Positions 8,053 through 17,476 are shown, counted from the stretch's first letter. The stretch: 64,000 nt of DNA from Nitrospira lenta (GCF_900403705.1 NZ_OUNR01000017.1:186001-250000); one strand, 5' to 3'. The notes: generated from the sequence alone by a model not told the origin. Numbers and translations: made by a program.

Positions 8053-8865
8053 TCAGGATGCGGAACTTTCTTTGGCCTTTTTGGCGAACCGCTCTTTCAA
8101 CCGCTTCCGCGCTTCTTCCGCCTGCTCGAACATTTTGCACTTGTCGTACACGCTGATGAGATTGTAGTACGCCAACGGCTCGTCGGGATTATTCTCGACG
8201 GCGCTCTCCATCACCTTGATCGCCAGGTCGGACTTCTTGTGATTCAGCGCGATCTCCATCAACTTGAAGCTGGCTTCCAGATGCGTGGGCTCGAGTTCGA
8301 GCGTGCGCATGTAACACTGGATGCCCATATCGATCGTGTTGTAGTCGGACACCAGGGGATTATCCAGTTCCACATACACGCTGGCGAGATTGTACCAGGC
8401 GATCGGATCTTCCGGGGTCATCTCAACCAGGCGCTCGTAGTAATCCTTGGCTTCCATGAACTTCTTCTTATCCGCATAGACCCGGCCCAGATTGAACAAC
8501 GCAAGGATGTCATGCGGGAAGACTTCAAGCGCATGCTTGAATTCGGCCTCGGCTTCGTCGGCCATGTTCTTCGTAGCGTAGATGGTCCCAAGATTCGAAT
8601 AGTACATGGCGAGCGAGCGATTCATCTCGGCGCGCAAGCCCTCAGCCATTTCAATCGACTTCTTGACCTCGACCAAGGCATCGTCCATCCGCCCTTTGCT
8701 GAAGTACAATTCACCCAACCGGCAGCGGGCTTGGAAATCGTCCGGCTCTTCCGCCAGCAATTTTTCGATCGCCAGGATTTCTTCGTCGGGTGAGAGCGGT
8801 TGATCTCCAGGATCCAGCGCGGTCGCCGTTTGCGTGGGTTCATTGCTTGGGTTCGTTGTGTCCAT
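8053..8865 (-). CDS. TPR-repeat protein
   Basis: A 270-residue soluble protein made of roughly five to six tetratricopeptide repeats. Examples are '[25 protein letters not shown]', '[26 protein letters not shown]' and '[25 protein letters not shown]', with the characteristic W/L-G-Y-A-A-F-A-P positions. The N-terminus is acidic and disordered and the C-terminus basic. There is no signal peptide. It is followed at 25 bases by tatA and is probably co-transcribed with it. It likely acts as a protein-protein scaffold; the client is unknown. Confidence 0.88.
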   Translation of the reverse strand: MDTTNPSNEPTQTATALDPGDQPLSPDEEILAIEKLLAEEPDDFQARCRLGELYFSKGRMDDALVEVKKSIEMAEGLRAEMNRSLAMYYSNLGTIYATKNMADEAEAEFKHALEVFPHDILALFNLGRVYADKKKFMEAKDYYERLVEMTPEDPIAWYNLASVYVELDNPLVSDYNTIDMGIQCYMRTLELEPTHLEASFKLMEIALNHKKSDLAIKVMESAVENNPDEPLAYYNLISVYDKCKMFEQAEEARKRLKERFAKKAKESSAS

Positions 8866-8891
8866 ACATGCCCCTGTGTCAGTTGCGGTGA

Positions 8892-10010
8892 TTATACCTG
8901 TTCGGTTGCCAGGGCATCCGAAGAGCCCATAAGCGTATTCGTGGCGGTCGCCGGAGACTCCGAGACCGCCGGTCTGACCCGATCCATCGTGAGCAACATC
9001 ACTCCTAAAAGTACCATCAGCGTGAGATTGGAAAAGAGCAACGCATATCCTGCGATAAACATCAGGCCGATCCCATACCCCGCCAGCCGTCCCATATTGA
9101 GCAGCTTAATGACGGTATAGGACCAACAGAGCAGCCCCCCCATGTAAATGGCAAAGGGCAGATAGAAGGTATAGCCCATGCCGAACTGGAAAATCCACCC
9201 GATCCCCTGGGAGGCTTGCCGAACCCCTGATGCCAAGGCCGGATCATACAAGCCGAGCAGATAATCGGTAAAGATGAGGGTGGTGAAGATCGTCCCCGTC
9301 GTCGCCCAGAACCAGATTGCCCGGCTCCGCTGAACGCGGTTTTTCGTCTTGAGCGAAAGCCCCTGCCCATAGGCCACAAACGTCAGAAAACTCGCCAGCA
9401 CCATCAAGGCTTCGCCGATTCGATGGGCCTCATACACGAACGGCGGTGCCGCCACGGTATTCGCCACGCTGTAGGCCGTAGAAAGAATCTGATAGTAGAG
9501 CCACCCGGAAATACCGACGTAAAACGTCACCCCGAAAATCCGATGGGACCGCTGCTGCTGCGTCGAGACATACTCGAACATGAATAACGTCAACGCCAGA
9601 AATGCCACGACGTTATAGATCAACGACCCGATCATGCCGGAAGGCACCACTAAGAAGGCCGCCGTTAGGAGCAGCAGCAACACCACACAGCTCATCGCCA
9701 CCTTGGTTGCCCGGCTCACGTCCTGGCCGGCGCTTCGATTGACCATCGTCAACCCCAGCGAGAGGAACAAGAGGATCGCCACGATGTTGAGCAGCCAGGT
9801 TCCAATTTCCGTAAGCGTCGTGAAGGTCGGAGTGATCCATGGATGCGCGACCGCCATCTTGCTCAGATGCATTCCCAGCCGAGAGACCAGACGATAGAGC
9901 ACCAGCTCAAGGAATGAGGTCAGCAGGACGAGCTTGATCGTATATTCGAACATCGGGCCGTAATCGCTGATCCGGCCTGAAATCCGATCACTCATCGTCG
10001 CGCTTTTCAT
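8892..10010 (-). CDS. Polytopic membrane protein of unknown function
   Basis: About 372 residues from ATG 10010 (an ATG at 9995 and a GTG at 10028 are alternatives). Nine or ten hydrophobic helices are visible, such as 'LLNIVAILLFLSLGLTMV', 'VVLLLLLTAAFLVVPSGMI' and 'GYALLFSNLTLMVLLGVML'. Several helices hold conserved-looking polar residues (H in 'AHPWITP' and 'YEAHRIGEAL'). There is no recognised transporter or enzyme motif. It lies 26 bases upstream of the TPR gene in the same direction, so the two may form a unit with tatA. Confidence 0.75.
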   Translation of the reverse strand: MKSATMSDRISGRISDYGPMFEYTIKLVLLTSFLELVLYRLVSRLGMHLSKMAVAHPWITPTFTTLTEIGTWLLNIVAILLFLSLGLTMVNRSAGQDVSRATKVAMSCVVLLLLLTAAFLVVPSGMIGSLIYNVVAFLALTLFMFEYVSTQQQRSHRIFGVTFYVGISGWLYYQILSTAYSVANTVAAPPFVYEAHRIGEALMVLASFLTFVAYGQGLSLKTKNRVQRSRAIWFWATTGTIFTTLIFTDYLLGLYDPALASGVRQASQGIGWIFQFGMGYTFYLPFAIYMGGLLCWSYTVIKLLNMGRLAGYGIGLMFIAGYALLFSNLTLMVLLGVMLLTMDRVRPAVSESPATATNTLMGSSDALATEQV

Positions 10011-10119
10011 GCCCCTCGTACACTCCAACCAGCAAGGGTTTGATTATAGCTGTCGCAAAAAAACAGGGTCAATGCCGGGCCGCTGCCACCGTCCGAGGAT
10101 ACACGGACACACTGACCGG

Positions 10120-11886
10120 CTACGGCGTTTCGACGGGCTGCGCCTTTTCATGGGCGATATAGAGCAATCCGTCCGCCATCGAGTAATTGAACGGCAATTC
10201 ACACACCACTTCACTCACCCGTTCATACACATGCTGATAGAGCTTCTCTGACTCGTCCGGCGTCATCCCCTCTTGCACCTCATAAAAGAATCCCAGACTC
10301 AAATCTTCGGCAGAGGGCCGCATGATTCTGCGTATCCCATATCCCCCAGGATCGCTCATGATCGGAGCTTCCTTTTCAAGATCGAACAGGCAGGGTTGGC
10401 AGGAGAATCCGAACGACTCGTGCAGCTTCTTGTTCTCCACGATGAAATTCATCGTTTCCAGCGCTTCTTCTTCCTTCTCCGTGGGAAATCCGACAATGAT
10501 GTAACAGTGCACCGCAATGCCCAGGTCCACGCAGTCGTCGGCAATTCGCCGAACCCACTCTTGCTTGATGCCCTTCTTCATGAAATCCATAATGCGCTGA
10601 TTGAAGGACTCCAAGCCGAACACGATCTTGAGACAACCGGCGTCACGCATGGACGTCAGAAGTTCGCGGGAGAGGTTCTTTTCGAACCGCATTTCACAGG
10701 TCCACTTGATATCCAGCTTCTGCTCAGTCATCTGCTGGCAAAGCCGCTTCGTGGGAGCCAGCGCAAAACATTCATCGGTAAAAAAGAAATTCTGCGCCCC
10801 ATACCGCTGCTTGAGCCATTTCAGCTCTTCAATCGTCCGGCCCGGCTCCTTCTGCCGAAAATTCTGGTGATCAAGCGTCAGGGCGCAGAACGCGCAATCT
10901 TTGTAGTAGCACCCGCGCGAAAACTGAACCGGCAAGACCGGCTCCGGCGAGAGATATTTGTCGAGCGGAAACCCATCATAGTTCGGTGCCGGCAACTGGT
11001 TCACATTCTCAGAGTAGAACGGCTGGTTGACCGTGATTTTTCCATTCTGGCGATAGATTAGATTCGGCACCTTGCTGAAATCTTTTTTGCCGGCCATCTG
11101 ATTGACCAGCTCCAGCAACGCCGTCTCTCCCTCAAACACCACAATGTCGTCGGTGATATCGAACAGGCTCGGGCAACGACGAATATTATCGACCAAGCGG
11201 GTAAAGATGCTTCCCCCGATCGTAATATGCAGGTCCGGAGCTGCTTCCTTGATCAATCGGCATAGCGTCAGGCCAGGAATAATCTGCGACGTGGCCGTAA
11301 TCGACACGCCGATCAGATCCGGACGATCGTTCACGATGGACGGAATAAATTTGTCGCGGAATAGGCTGATATAGGGATTCTGAGCTTCATCTCGAATGAC
11401 CTTCATAAGATCTTTCGAGGAATAGATCGAATAATTGCTGAACTGATTATCCACAACCGTCAATCGGGTTGGGAAATATACCGACGACACCAGCTCCAGC
11501 CATTTATCGATCATAAAGAGACTGCCGCGGTAGGCATCGAGGTCGTAAAACGCCTCGCTGCGCAGCGTCTCTTTGGCCAGCTCCACGCGATCAATCAAAT
11601 AGGGAAATCGGTCGAGCGACTCCGCAATCTTAGCGGCATGCTCACGACTTCCAGGGCCACTCTCTCCGATCGTACTTCGCTCCAATTCCCGCTGCTTCGC
11701 GAGCAATTGCTCATGCACCTCCGCTCCAAATGAGCGGGTCAGCAGTTGGTCAAGCAGCTCAATTCCGAGATCCCGCTGAGAGACGTCTTTCACGCCGCCC
11801 TGATGCAGAAATCCGGTGAGAGAGGGAAGACTGAGATACGGTTGAGAGGGATGCCAGGTAGGCGGAAACAACAACGAGACTTTCAT
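10120..11886 (-). CDS. B12-binding-domain radical SAM protein
   Basis: A 588-residue protein starting 'MKVSLLFPPTWHP', the typical opening of a B12-binding radical SAM enzyme (residues ~1-260, cobalamin-binding Rossmann fold with 'DLIGVSITATSQIIPGLTLCRLI'). A radical SAM core follows (~300-520). The cluster motif is 'RGCYYKDCAFCAL', i.e. C-x4-C-x2-C rather than the common C-x3-C-x2-C. The core continues with 'FFTDECFAL' and 'KIVFGLESFNQRIMDFMKKG'. The C-terminal ~70 residues are unassigned. Relatives include BchE-, HpnR- and RiPP-maturase-like enzymes; the substrate cannot be told. The gene is 109 bases upstream of the membrane-protein gene and is the last before the nxrC terminator. Confidence 0.85.
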   Translation of the reverse strand: MKVSLLFPPTWHPSQPYLSLPSLTGFLHQGGVKDVSQRDLGIELLDQLLTRSFGAEVHEQLLAKQRELERSTIGESGPGSREHAAKIAESLDRFPYLIDRVELAKETLRSEAFYDLDAYRGSLFMIDKWLELVSSVYFPTRLTVVDNQFSNYSIYSSKDLMKVIRDEAQNPYISLFRDKFIPSIVNDRPDLIGVSITATSQIIPGLTLCRLIKEAAPDLHITIGGSIFTRLVDNIRRCPSLFDITDDIVVFEGETALLELVNQMAGKKDFSKVPNLIYRQNGKITVNQPFYSENVNQLPAPNYDGFPLDKYLSPEPVLPVQFSRGCYYKDCAFCALTLDHQNFRQKEPGRTIEELKWLKQRYGAQNFFFTDECFALAPTKRLCQQMTEQKLDIKWTCEMRFEKNLSRELLTSMRDAGCLKIVFGLESFNQRIMDFMKKGIKQEWVRRIADDCVDLGIAVHCYIIVGFPTEKEEEALETMNFIVENKKLHESFGFSCQPCLFDLEKEAPIMSDPGGYGIRRIMRPSAEDLSLGFFYEVQEGMTPDESEKLYQHVYERVSEVVCELPFNYSMADGLLYIAHEKAQPVETP

Positions 11887-12040
11887 GGAAACCACTTTCT
11901 AATATCTTCGGAAAATCAGATAGTTTCGAATGATTTCACTCACCGTTTATACACTCCCGTCTTCTTCATTTGCAACCCTGCTGTAGCACACTCTGCGAGA
12001 TAGAGAGAGACCTGCCTCACGGGCCCGCAGCACCCGCGCA

Positions 12041-12092
12041 AAAAGAAAAAGCCCCGGGTCAATTCGCCATTCACATAGCGCAGACCCGGGGC
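12041..12092 (-). terminator. Rho-independent terminator of the nxrC operon
   Basis: On the minus strand a perfect ten-base GC-rich stem (arms 12083-12092 and 12051-12060, GCCCCGGGTC/GACCCGGGGC) is followed directly by CTTTTTCTTTTTG. It lies 65 bases after the nxrC stop. Confidence 0.9.
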
Positions 12093-12156
12093 CATTTTCT
12101 CACTTTACCTCAACGCATTCAGCGATGAGCGATGGTCTCTCGCGAGACCGCTTCAC

Positions 12157-13110
12157 TCACGGAAGCTTGAGCGTGAACCAAGTGGAGAGCGCCTTCATAC
12201 CGTTGCGCTCAATGTTGTTTCCATCCCAGACTGCAAAGGCGATGGGCACAGACATTCCCGGCTTGAACTGCGTGTCGTTCGGATCGCTGGTCTCCAGGCT
12301 GCGCTTGATAACCACGCGCCAGGTCGGACCAGTGTAACCGCCACCCTTGACGGAGCCTGACGGCTCCCACACACCGTTCCCGAGCACATCCTGATGGGCC
12401 TGGGTGGTGAGGGTGCTGAATCCGTTGGCATTCAAGTCTTCAACCGAGCTCACGCGGAGCGTCGGGTCTGACATGATGTTACCGGACCAGATACCTGAAT
12501 TGAATGGTCCAAGGCTCCGACCGATCCGATCAGGATAGGTCACGCCACCGGCCGGCTCTTCGAAATAGTAGTCCCAGAAAATGCCTGGGTACTGATCGTC
12601 CACGTCCCACATACCCGCGCTGTCCTTACCAAGATCCTTCTGCCATTCCGCGTTCCACCGCCAGATGTTGGTGGTTCCGCCGGACTGACCCATGCACTGG
12701 AACGGTGGCGCACCTGATGTGGTCACCGGGAACATGATCGCAGCCTGGTCGCGGAAATCCTGCGGACCAATGGCTGTGTCATTCTTGGTCTGATCGCTCC
12801 ACTCTACACGCAGGCCGAGCTCCTTACCGTTGCTCATCGCCTTCACGAACATCGACTTGACGGAAATGTTCGGGTGCATAGGTGTCGTGATCAGCTGACC
12901 GCTCAATGGAACGATTACACCAGGGACGCTCTCCCACAAGGGGTTGGCGCCATCCATGGGAATCGGTCCCTTGACTGCCTTCGCCGGGATCGTCACCGGC
13001 TGGCTGACGGCCAAGGGCACTTGCCCGATCGTCAGCATGACGCCGACGACGAGGGCAGAGAGCAGAATGCTAAACACCAATTTCTTGTTGGTCGTCTGCA
13101 CAACTCTCAT
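12157..13110 (-). CDS. nxrC: Nitrite oxidoreductase gamma subunit-type heme b protein (NxrC candidate)
   Basis: A 317-residue protein starting at ATG 13110, with AGGAGGG eight bases upstream. A Sec signal peptide ('KKLVFSILLSALVVGVMLTI', cleavage near 'LAVS') directs it to the periplasm. The body is the DMSO-reductase-family gamma-subunit heme domain: 'MDGANPLWESVPGVIVPLSGQ', 'PPFQCMGQ' (candidate axial Met), 'TNIWRWNAEWQKD' and 'RVSSVEDLNANGFSTLTT'. Upstream in the same direction are a TorD-type chaperone and a polyferredoxin, an arrangement typical of NarGHJI-like maturation. In Nitrospira such genes are reported as NxrC candidates. Which NxrAB it joins cannot be seen here. It is followed by a strong terminator at 12041-12092. 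Confidence 0.85.
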   Translation of the reverse strand: MRVVQTTNKKLVFSILLSALVVGVMLTIGQVPLAVSQPVTIPAKAVKGPIPMDGANPLWESVPGVIVPLSGQLITTPMHPNISVKSMFVKAMSNGKELGLRVEWSDQTKNDTAIGPQDFRDQAAIMFPVTTSGAPPFQCMGQSGGTTNIWRWNAEWQKDLGKDSAGMWDVDDQYPGIFWDYYFEEPAGGVTYPDRIGRSLGPFNSGIWSGNIMSDPTLRVSSVEDLNANGFSTLTTQAHQDVLGNGVWEPSGSVKGGGYTGPTWRVVIKRSLETSDPNDTQFKPGMSVPIAFAVWDGNNIERNGMKALSTWFTLKLP

Positions 13111-13209
13111 ACAGCAAATCCCTCCTCTCAAATTAATGATTAAATAACATCGCCCAAAATAACTGCCGTATAACTACCGTCGAGAAAACGAGAAATAATT
13201 GCTCGGAAC

Positions 13210-14187
13210 CTACGCGGTTCCGACTGGTCCGCCCTCCTCCTTGTCCTTATCCTTGTCCTTCACATCTAGAAAGGACTGCGCGCCGACTTCGTTCAACAAT
13301 ACGCTCAACTCATTCCCCTGATCCTGCGCGCCACACTCGTACGTCTGACCTTCGGGCGAATTAAAGGTCGCCGGACGATAATCTGTTTCCGTATAGGGCT
13401 GCGGAGTCACGCCAAGGAACGCGGTCTCGAATTCAATCCAGTCAGAAGTCATGTCCGCGACGATCTTGAACAGTCCGGAATCAGACTTTTTCGTCAGCAT
13501 CCGGCAAAACAGCGGCACCCATCGCCCGATGTGATTTTTGACAAATTTTTTCTGCGCGTCCACAACGATCTGCGTCTTGTCGGCACCGTCATGGCAGCGG
13601 GAATACGACTCTTTGTAGGCCAGGAAATGCATGAACTCAAACTCAACACTGAGATGGTCGAGCCGCTCATGAATATCCTTCGACAATTCGACGCCGAACG
13701 CCTTATAGAATCCGGCGATGTCGCCCATGGTATGGGATTGCGCAAACACGTGATCGTTACCGAAGAGGGTTTCATAGGGAGGACAATCCAGCGTGATCAC
13801 GTTGCTGAATACACGCCGATGCTCCGATTGAAGATCGCTGAGCTGCCAGTTGACGCATTCTGACGCCACCAGCTTTTCGACATTATCTAACTGCTTTTTC
13901 AAAGCAGCCAGCTTCAGCTTGGCGCGATCTCCACCCTGATTGGCATCCAGAGCTGCCTGGAGAGCATCCAAGGCCGCGCGACCGTCTTCGACAAACTCCC
14001 CGCACTGCAAGTAATCAAGAAACTCCTCGTCCTCAGGATACAAAAGGCTCCAAGAAACAAGGAGATATAACTTGCTGCGATTGAGCGCTCGCTCAACGGC
14101 GGGAGAATCTTTGATCGTCGGGGTATTATTAGGAATAACGGCAGCAGCGGTAGATGTTGCAGTCTGCACCGATTGTTTACTCGTCAT
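13210..14187 (-). CDS. TorD/NarJ-family molybdoenzyme chaperone
   Basis: The start is ATG 14187, with GGAGAC at good spacing; the product is 325 residues. An all-helical TorD/DmsD/NarJ domain spans about 30-270: 'RSKLYLLVSWSLLYPEDEEFLDYL', 'LDCPPYETLFG' (family Y/P-P-x-E motif) and 'DHLSVEFEFMHFLAYKE' (family 'D.l..ELeFm..L..kE'). The family binds Tat signal peptides and apo catalytic subunits and oversees insertion of the molybdenum cofactor. The long Ser/Thr-rich N-terminus and the acidic/Lys C-tail ('DVKDKDKDKEEGG') are extensions beyond the usual ~200-residue size. Located between the ferredoxin and nxrC, it is the likely NxrA maturation factor (inference). Confidence 0.9.
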   Translation of the reverse strand: MTSKQSVQTATSTAAAVIPNNTPTIKDSPAVERALNRSKLYLLVSWSLLYPEDEEFLDYLQCGEFVEDGRAALDALQAALDANQGGDRAKLKLAALKKQLDNVEKLVASECVNWQLSDLQSEHRRVFSNVITLDCPPYETLFGNDHVFAQSHTMGDIAGFYKAFGVELSKDIHERLDHLSVEFEFMHFLAYKESYSRCHDGADKTQIVVDAQKKFVKNHIGRWVPLFCRMLTKKSDSGLFKIVADMTSDWIEFETAFLGVTPQPYTETDYRPATFNSPEGQTYECGAQDQGNELSVLLNEVGAQSFLDVKDKDKDKEEGGPVGTA

Positions 14188-14261
14188 GACAATTGTCTCC
14201 TGGATGTGGGAATCAACCCAGGCCTCACAACTCACATAACTTCAGAACCAGCACTACCTTG

Positions 14262-14309
14262 ACCTATCACGGGCCTGCGTATGATAGGTAAAGGTCATAG
14301 GGATGTCAA
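14262..14309 (-). promoter_or_regulatory. Sigma-70 promoter with overlapping palindrome upstream of the chaperone/nxrC unit
   Basis: On the minus strand TTGACA (14309-14304) and TATCAT (14286-14281) are separated by exactly 17 bases, ~95 bases before the chaperone start. A perfect inverted repeat, ACCTATCA (14262-14269) and TGATAGGT (14282-14289) with a 12-base spacer, covers the -10 and the expected start point. This is a good operator position. Confidence 0.65.
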
Positions 14310-14421
14310 GCAAGAACTCGGACTTCAATCCATAGATTTCAGCCCGTTTACTTTTTATTTATTCCCTCTAGACATTTCAATTCACCGCTTCAGAACAGTT
14401 GATTTAAATTTCCATCAACTC

Positions 14422-15015
14422 TCAGAGCCCGGCGAGTTGTCGCGCGGGTATCACGCGGATCGCCACGTGATCATTGACGGTATTACAGATATGTTCACAC
14501 ATGCCGCAACCCACACAACCCTCTGCGGACACCTCAAGCCGCATGGTTGAAAAATCCATCGATAAGGCATCCACAGGACACTTCGAGACGCAAGCATGAC
14601 ACCCCTGACCGGCCGTGCACAGCCGCTGAGACACCTGCGCCACCCCGAGGCGAAGATCAGATATCCGATCGATCGGCCGCAATGCGTCCGTCGAACAGGC
14701 AGTAATGCAAGGAAGATCGTCACACAAAAGGCAGGGCGCCTGGTCGGCAACAATCACCGGGGTGCCGTCCCCGGCATGGCAGACAATCGCACCCGGATCG
14801 CAGGCCTTGATACAGTCGCCGCATTTCGTGCAGCGATCCAGAAACAAGACTTCTTCTACAGCCCCCGGCGGACGCAGCCAATCCGTCCGCAAAACCGGAG
14901 CCGGCGCCTCAGGCACAGCATCGACCTGCTTGGAAAACTCCTGCGCCGCCTTGGCGACGGACATCACAGAATCTTTCAGAAAGTCTCGCCGGCCATATGA
15001 AGGGTTAGATGCCAT
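14422..15015 (-). CDS. Polyferredoxin with four [4Fe-4S] sites (NapG/MauM-like), Tat-type N-terminus
   Basis: A 197-residue protein beginning with a twin-arginine-like sequence ('YGRRDFLKDSV') but lacking a long hydrophobic core, so export is uncertain. Four cysteine groups follow: 'CTKCGDCIKACDP', 'CLLCDDLPCITAC', 'CTAGQGCHACVSKCP' and 'CVGCGMCEHIC', each able to hold a [4Fe-4S] cluster. This is the pattern of NapF/NapG/MauM accessory ferredoxins of molybdoenzymes. It lies between the HExxH gene and the chaperone on the same strand. A role in electron supply or in maturation of the nitrite oxidoreductase iron-sulfur subunits is inferred. Confidence 0.88.
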   Translation of the reverse strand: MASNPSYGRRDFLKDSVMSVAKAAQEFSKQVDAVPEAPAPVLRTDWLRPPGAVEEVLFLDRCTKCGDCIKACDPGAIVCHAGDGTPVIVADQAPCLLCDDLPCITACSTDALRPIDRISDLRLGVAQVSQRLCTAGQGCHACVSKCPVDALSMDFSTMRLEVSAEGCVGCGMCEHICNTVNDHVAIRVIPARQLAGL

Positions 15016-15158
15016 GATGCTCGTTGAGTCAGCAGATAATCAAAACGCCTATTCAACGAAGCTGCAGCGAGTGAACGTCCGACGTGCACCCTCGCGGGAC
15101 GCAGAAGCCTTGAACGATGCGAGAACGACGCTGGTAGGTGCTTTCATCATTTCTGCAC

Positions 15159-16157
15159 CTACATGACGCCGTCAGCCCGCAACTTGTAAACTTCCACGCA
15201 CCGGTCGCAGCCGCCGTACTCAATATCCCATCCGGGATGATTCTCGCGGATGAAGTCCAAGACATAGGGCTCCAGCTTGGTGCCCATATCTTCCACCCAT
15301 GAATAGGTTGGAAAGCGGCAGAGCGGGCAGGGAAAGCCCGGCATCAGCATAACCTTATTTTCCGTCTCTGGAACCTCGCCCCCTTCCACATCGACCGCGC
15401 GATCCATCACACGCAAGGTATCGGTCGACATTTCGATTAACTCAGAATGGGTGAAATACGAGATCTGCCAAAGGCCTTCGAATACCGACTTCAACTGGGG
15501 CGGCGCGATCTTCCGGTACCACGACCGAAACTCCTTGAACCGATCCTCTTTGCTCAGCATCGGCTCCCGACCCGCCGCGCTCAACCGGCTATCGACGCTC
15601 ACACTCCACAGCACGCGGTAGCGCTGCAAAATCAACGTTTCTTCTCCGGAGTTCTGTCCGACTTTCGTATCAGGGTCATATCCGAACACCGGATCGAGCA
15701 TGTCCGAGATGTGCATCAGTTCATGGCGGCAATAGCGGGTCAAGGCGGGATCATAGAACCGTCGCGGGATCAGCTTAATACCCACACCCTTCATGCCCTT
15801 GGCCTCAAAATCTTTGGCCAAATCCTGCTCGACCGATCCCCACTTGCGAAGAATGTCGACGCCTTCCTGATCCTCTTTCAGCACGCCTTTCACCAGCACA
15901 ATCCCGACCTTATCCTTTAAGAGCGGATATTCGTTGAACGAATCCCGAATAATGTCGGAGAACCCCCACGTACCGAACAGATACTGATACAGCTTCTTAA
16001 ATTCCCCTTCCCGATCCTCAAGCATAAACTTCTCATAGATCGGATCGGCATGCTCATGAAACTCCTTATAGTACGTCGGATCGCCTTCGCGCTCCGTCTT
16101 TTCCACAAAGGAGTCGATTACCTCTTGCAGCAATGCGGGTTGAAATCTGATTTCCAT
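15159..16157 (-). CDS. HExxH protein with paired CxxC zinc-type motifs, unknown function
   Basis: A 332-residue soluble protein starting at ATG 16157 with GAGGC upstream (the longer frame to 16190 lacks a ribosome-binding site). Residues 145-149 are HELMH, within 'RYCRHELMHISDMLDP', a zincin-type metal motif with the catalytic Glu. Near the C-terminus two CxxC pairs, CPLC (277-280) and CDRC (317-320), form a likely zinc or iron site. There is no signal peptide. No family name was recognised. It heads the block that continues with the polyferredoxin, chaperone and nxrC, so a role in assembling or quality-controlling the oxidoreductase is plausible (inference only). Confidence 0.75.
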   Translation of the reverse strand: MEIRFQPALLQEVIDSFVEKTEREGDPTYYKEFHEHADPIYEKFMLEDREGEFKKLYQYLFGTWGFSDIIRDSFNEYPLLKDKVGIVLVKGVLKEDQEGVDILRKWGSVEQDLAKDFEAKGMKGVGIKLIPRRFYDPALTRYCRHELMHISDMLDPVFGYDPDTKVGQNSGEETLILQRYRVLWSVSVDSRLSAAGREPMLSKEDRFKEFRSWYRKIAPPQLKSVFEGLWQISYFTHSELIEMSTDTLRVMDRAVDVEGGEVPETENKVMLMPGFPCPLCRFPTYSWVEDMGTKLEPYVLDFIRENHPGWDIEYGGCDRCVEVYKLRADGVM

Positions 16158-16369
16158 TGGAAGCCTCGAAAGAATGGATGTGACGAGCACTCAGTGCGTT
16201 GACACCACCGGAATCGCCTGTGCGGGAAATACGGCGCCCCGCGCCACCTTGACTTGAACGCCAAGCATCTCTTACGATCTCTCAGCGCTGACGAGAGAAG
16301 TATACTGGCCCCAAAAGCCGATTTGCAATCAAGGGAGGTCCCTAGCCCTCCCGGTGAGTGGAGCACTCA

Positions 16370-17461
16370 ATGCCTGAACACACAATGACACCCTCCCTGC
16401 CCGGCACCCCTCCGATAGCGACGCCCCCGGCGCCGCCTATCGACTTTCTCGAATACTGGAAAACCGATTGCCGGGAGATCAAAACCTTTCGAGGACACTC
16501 CCACGGCGTCTGGGCCGTCGCCTTCTCGCCGGATGGACTGACCCTGGCCAGCGGCGGAGCCGAACGCCTGGTGCGCATGTGGGATATTGAAACCGGCCGG
16601 CTCCTGCGCTCACTCCGCGGCCATACCAACGACATCCGCGCCATCGTCTTTACGCCGGACGGACTCACCCTCGCCACCGCGAGCGAAGATCGCACGATTC
16701 GCCTGTGGAATCCGAAGACCGGCGAACCGACCAAGCTCCTGTTCACCCGGTACGATCACAATGTATGCAGCCTCTCCCTTTCGCCGGACGGCCTCATGCT
16801 CGCGCGCGGGAGCCACAATAAAGACATCAAGATCTGGGAAGTCACCACCGGCACCGAATTGATGACCCTCCTTGGCAAAGACCAATACGATCACCACTGG
16901 TCTGTCTGCGTCGCCTTCTCGCCTGACGGCATCCACCTGGCGAGCGGCACCGACATCGGAAAAATTAAGTTGTGGGAAGTACTCCCGAGCGGCGAGGAAA
17001 AAGTCTTGCACGACGGGCACTGGCAGCGCGATGCCGATGACTCCACTGAAACCCGCGGCTACTTTATTGAAGATGACGGTGGATTCCAAAAACCGATGGA
17101 CTACTGGATCGGCGCCATGATCTTCACGCCAGACGGCAAAACTCTCATCACCGGCAGCCGCGACAAAACCATTAAGTTCTTCGAAATGCCGAAGCTGATT
17201 GAGAAAAAGAGCCTGAATGGACACACCGCCTGGGTCAGAACCCTGGCCATCTCCCCTGACGGGAAAGTGCTCGCGAGTGCCGGGGACGATAACACCATCA
17301 AGTTCTGGGATATCGCCGCCGGTCGGCACTTCAAAACAGTGAAGGGCCATACTGCCGGCGTCCGCCAAATTACGTTTTCCCCGGACGGCAAACGGCTCGC
17401 CAGCGCCTCCTGGGATCGCACGATCAAGCTATGGGAAGGCGGAGCCGAACCGACCGAGTAA
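16370..17461 (+). CDS. WD40-repeat protein
   Basis: A 363-residue protein starting at ATG 16370 (GTGGAG six bases upstream; a GTG at 16358 is the longer alternative). After a Pro-rich N-terminus it contains about seven WD40 repeats, with pattern 'GH...V..vafSPDG..LaSgs.D.tiklWd', such as 'GHSHGVWAVAFSPDGLTLAS', 'GHTNDIRAIVFTPDGLTLAT' and 'GHTAGVRQITFSPDGKRLAS'. One blade carries a ~40-residue insertion ('HWQRDADDSTETRGYF'). The fold is a seven-bladed propeller and protein-interaction platform. It is divergent from the nxrC block (212 bases between starts). There is no signal peptide. Confidence 0.9.
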   Translation: MPEHTMTPSLPGTPPIATPPAPPIDFLEYWKTDCREIKTFRGHSHGVWAVAFSPDGLTLASGGAERLVRMWDIETGRLLRSLRGHTNDIRAIVFTPDGLTLATASEDRTIRLWNPKTGEPTKLLFTRYDHNVCSLSLSPDGLMLARGSHNKDIKIWEVTTGTELMTLLGKDQYDHHWSVCVAFSPDGIHLASGTDIGKIKLWEVLPSGEEKVLHDGHWQRDADDSTETRGYFIEDDGGFQKPMDYWIGAMIFTPDGKTLITGSRDKTIKFFEMPKLIEKKSLNGHTAWVRTLAISPDGKVLASAGDDNTIKFWDIAAGRHFKTVKGHTAGVRQITFSPDGKRLASASWDRTIKLWEGGAEPTE

Positions 17462-17476
17462 ATCTAGCAGTTGCTC

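Noticed and set aside
10273..11061. Long plus-strand ORF opposite the radical SAM gene
   Set aside because: The minus frame has clear radical SAM and B12 motifs; the plus frame is an Arg/His-rich shadow without domain features.
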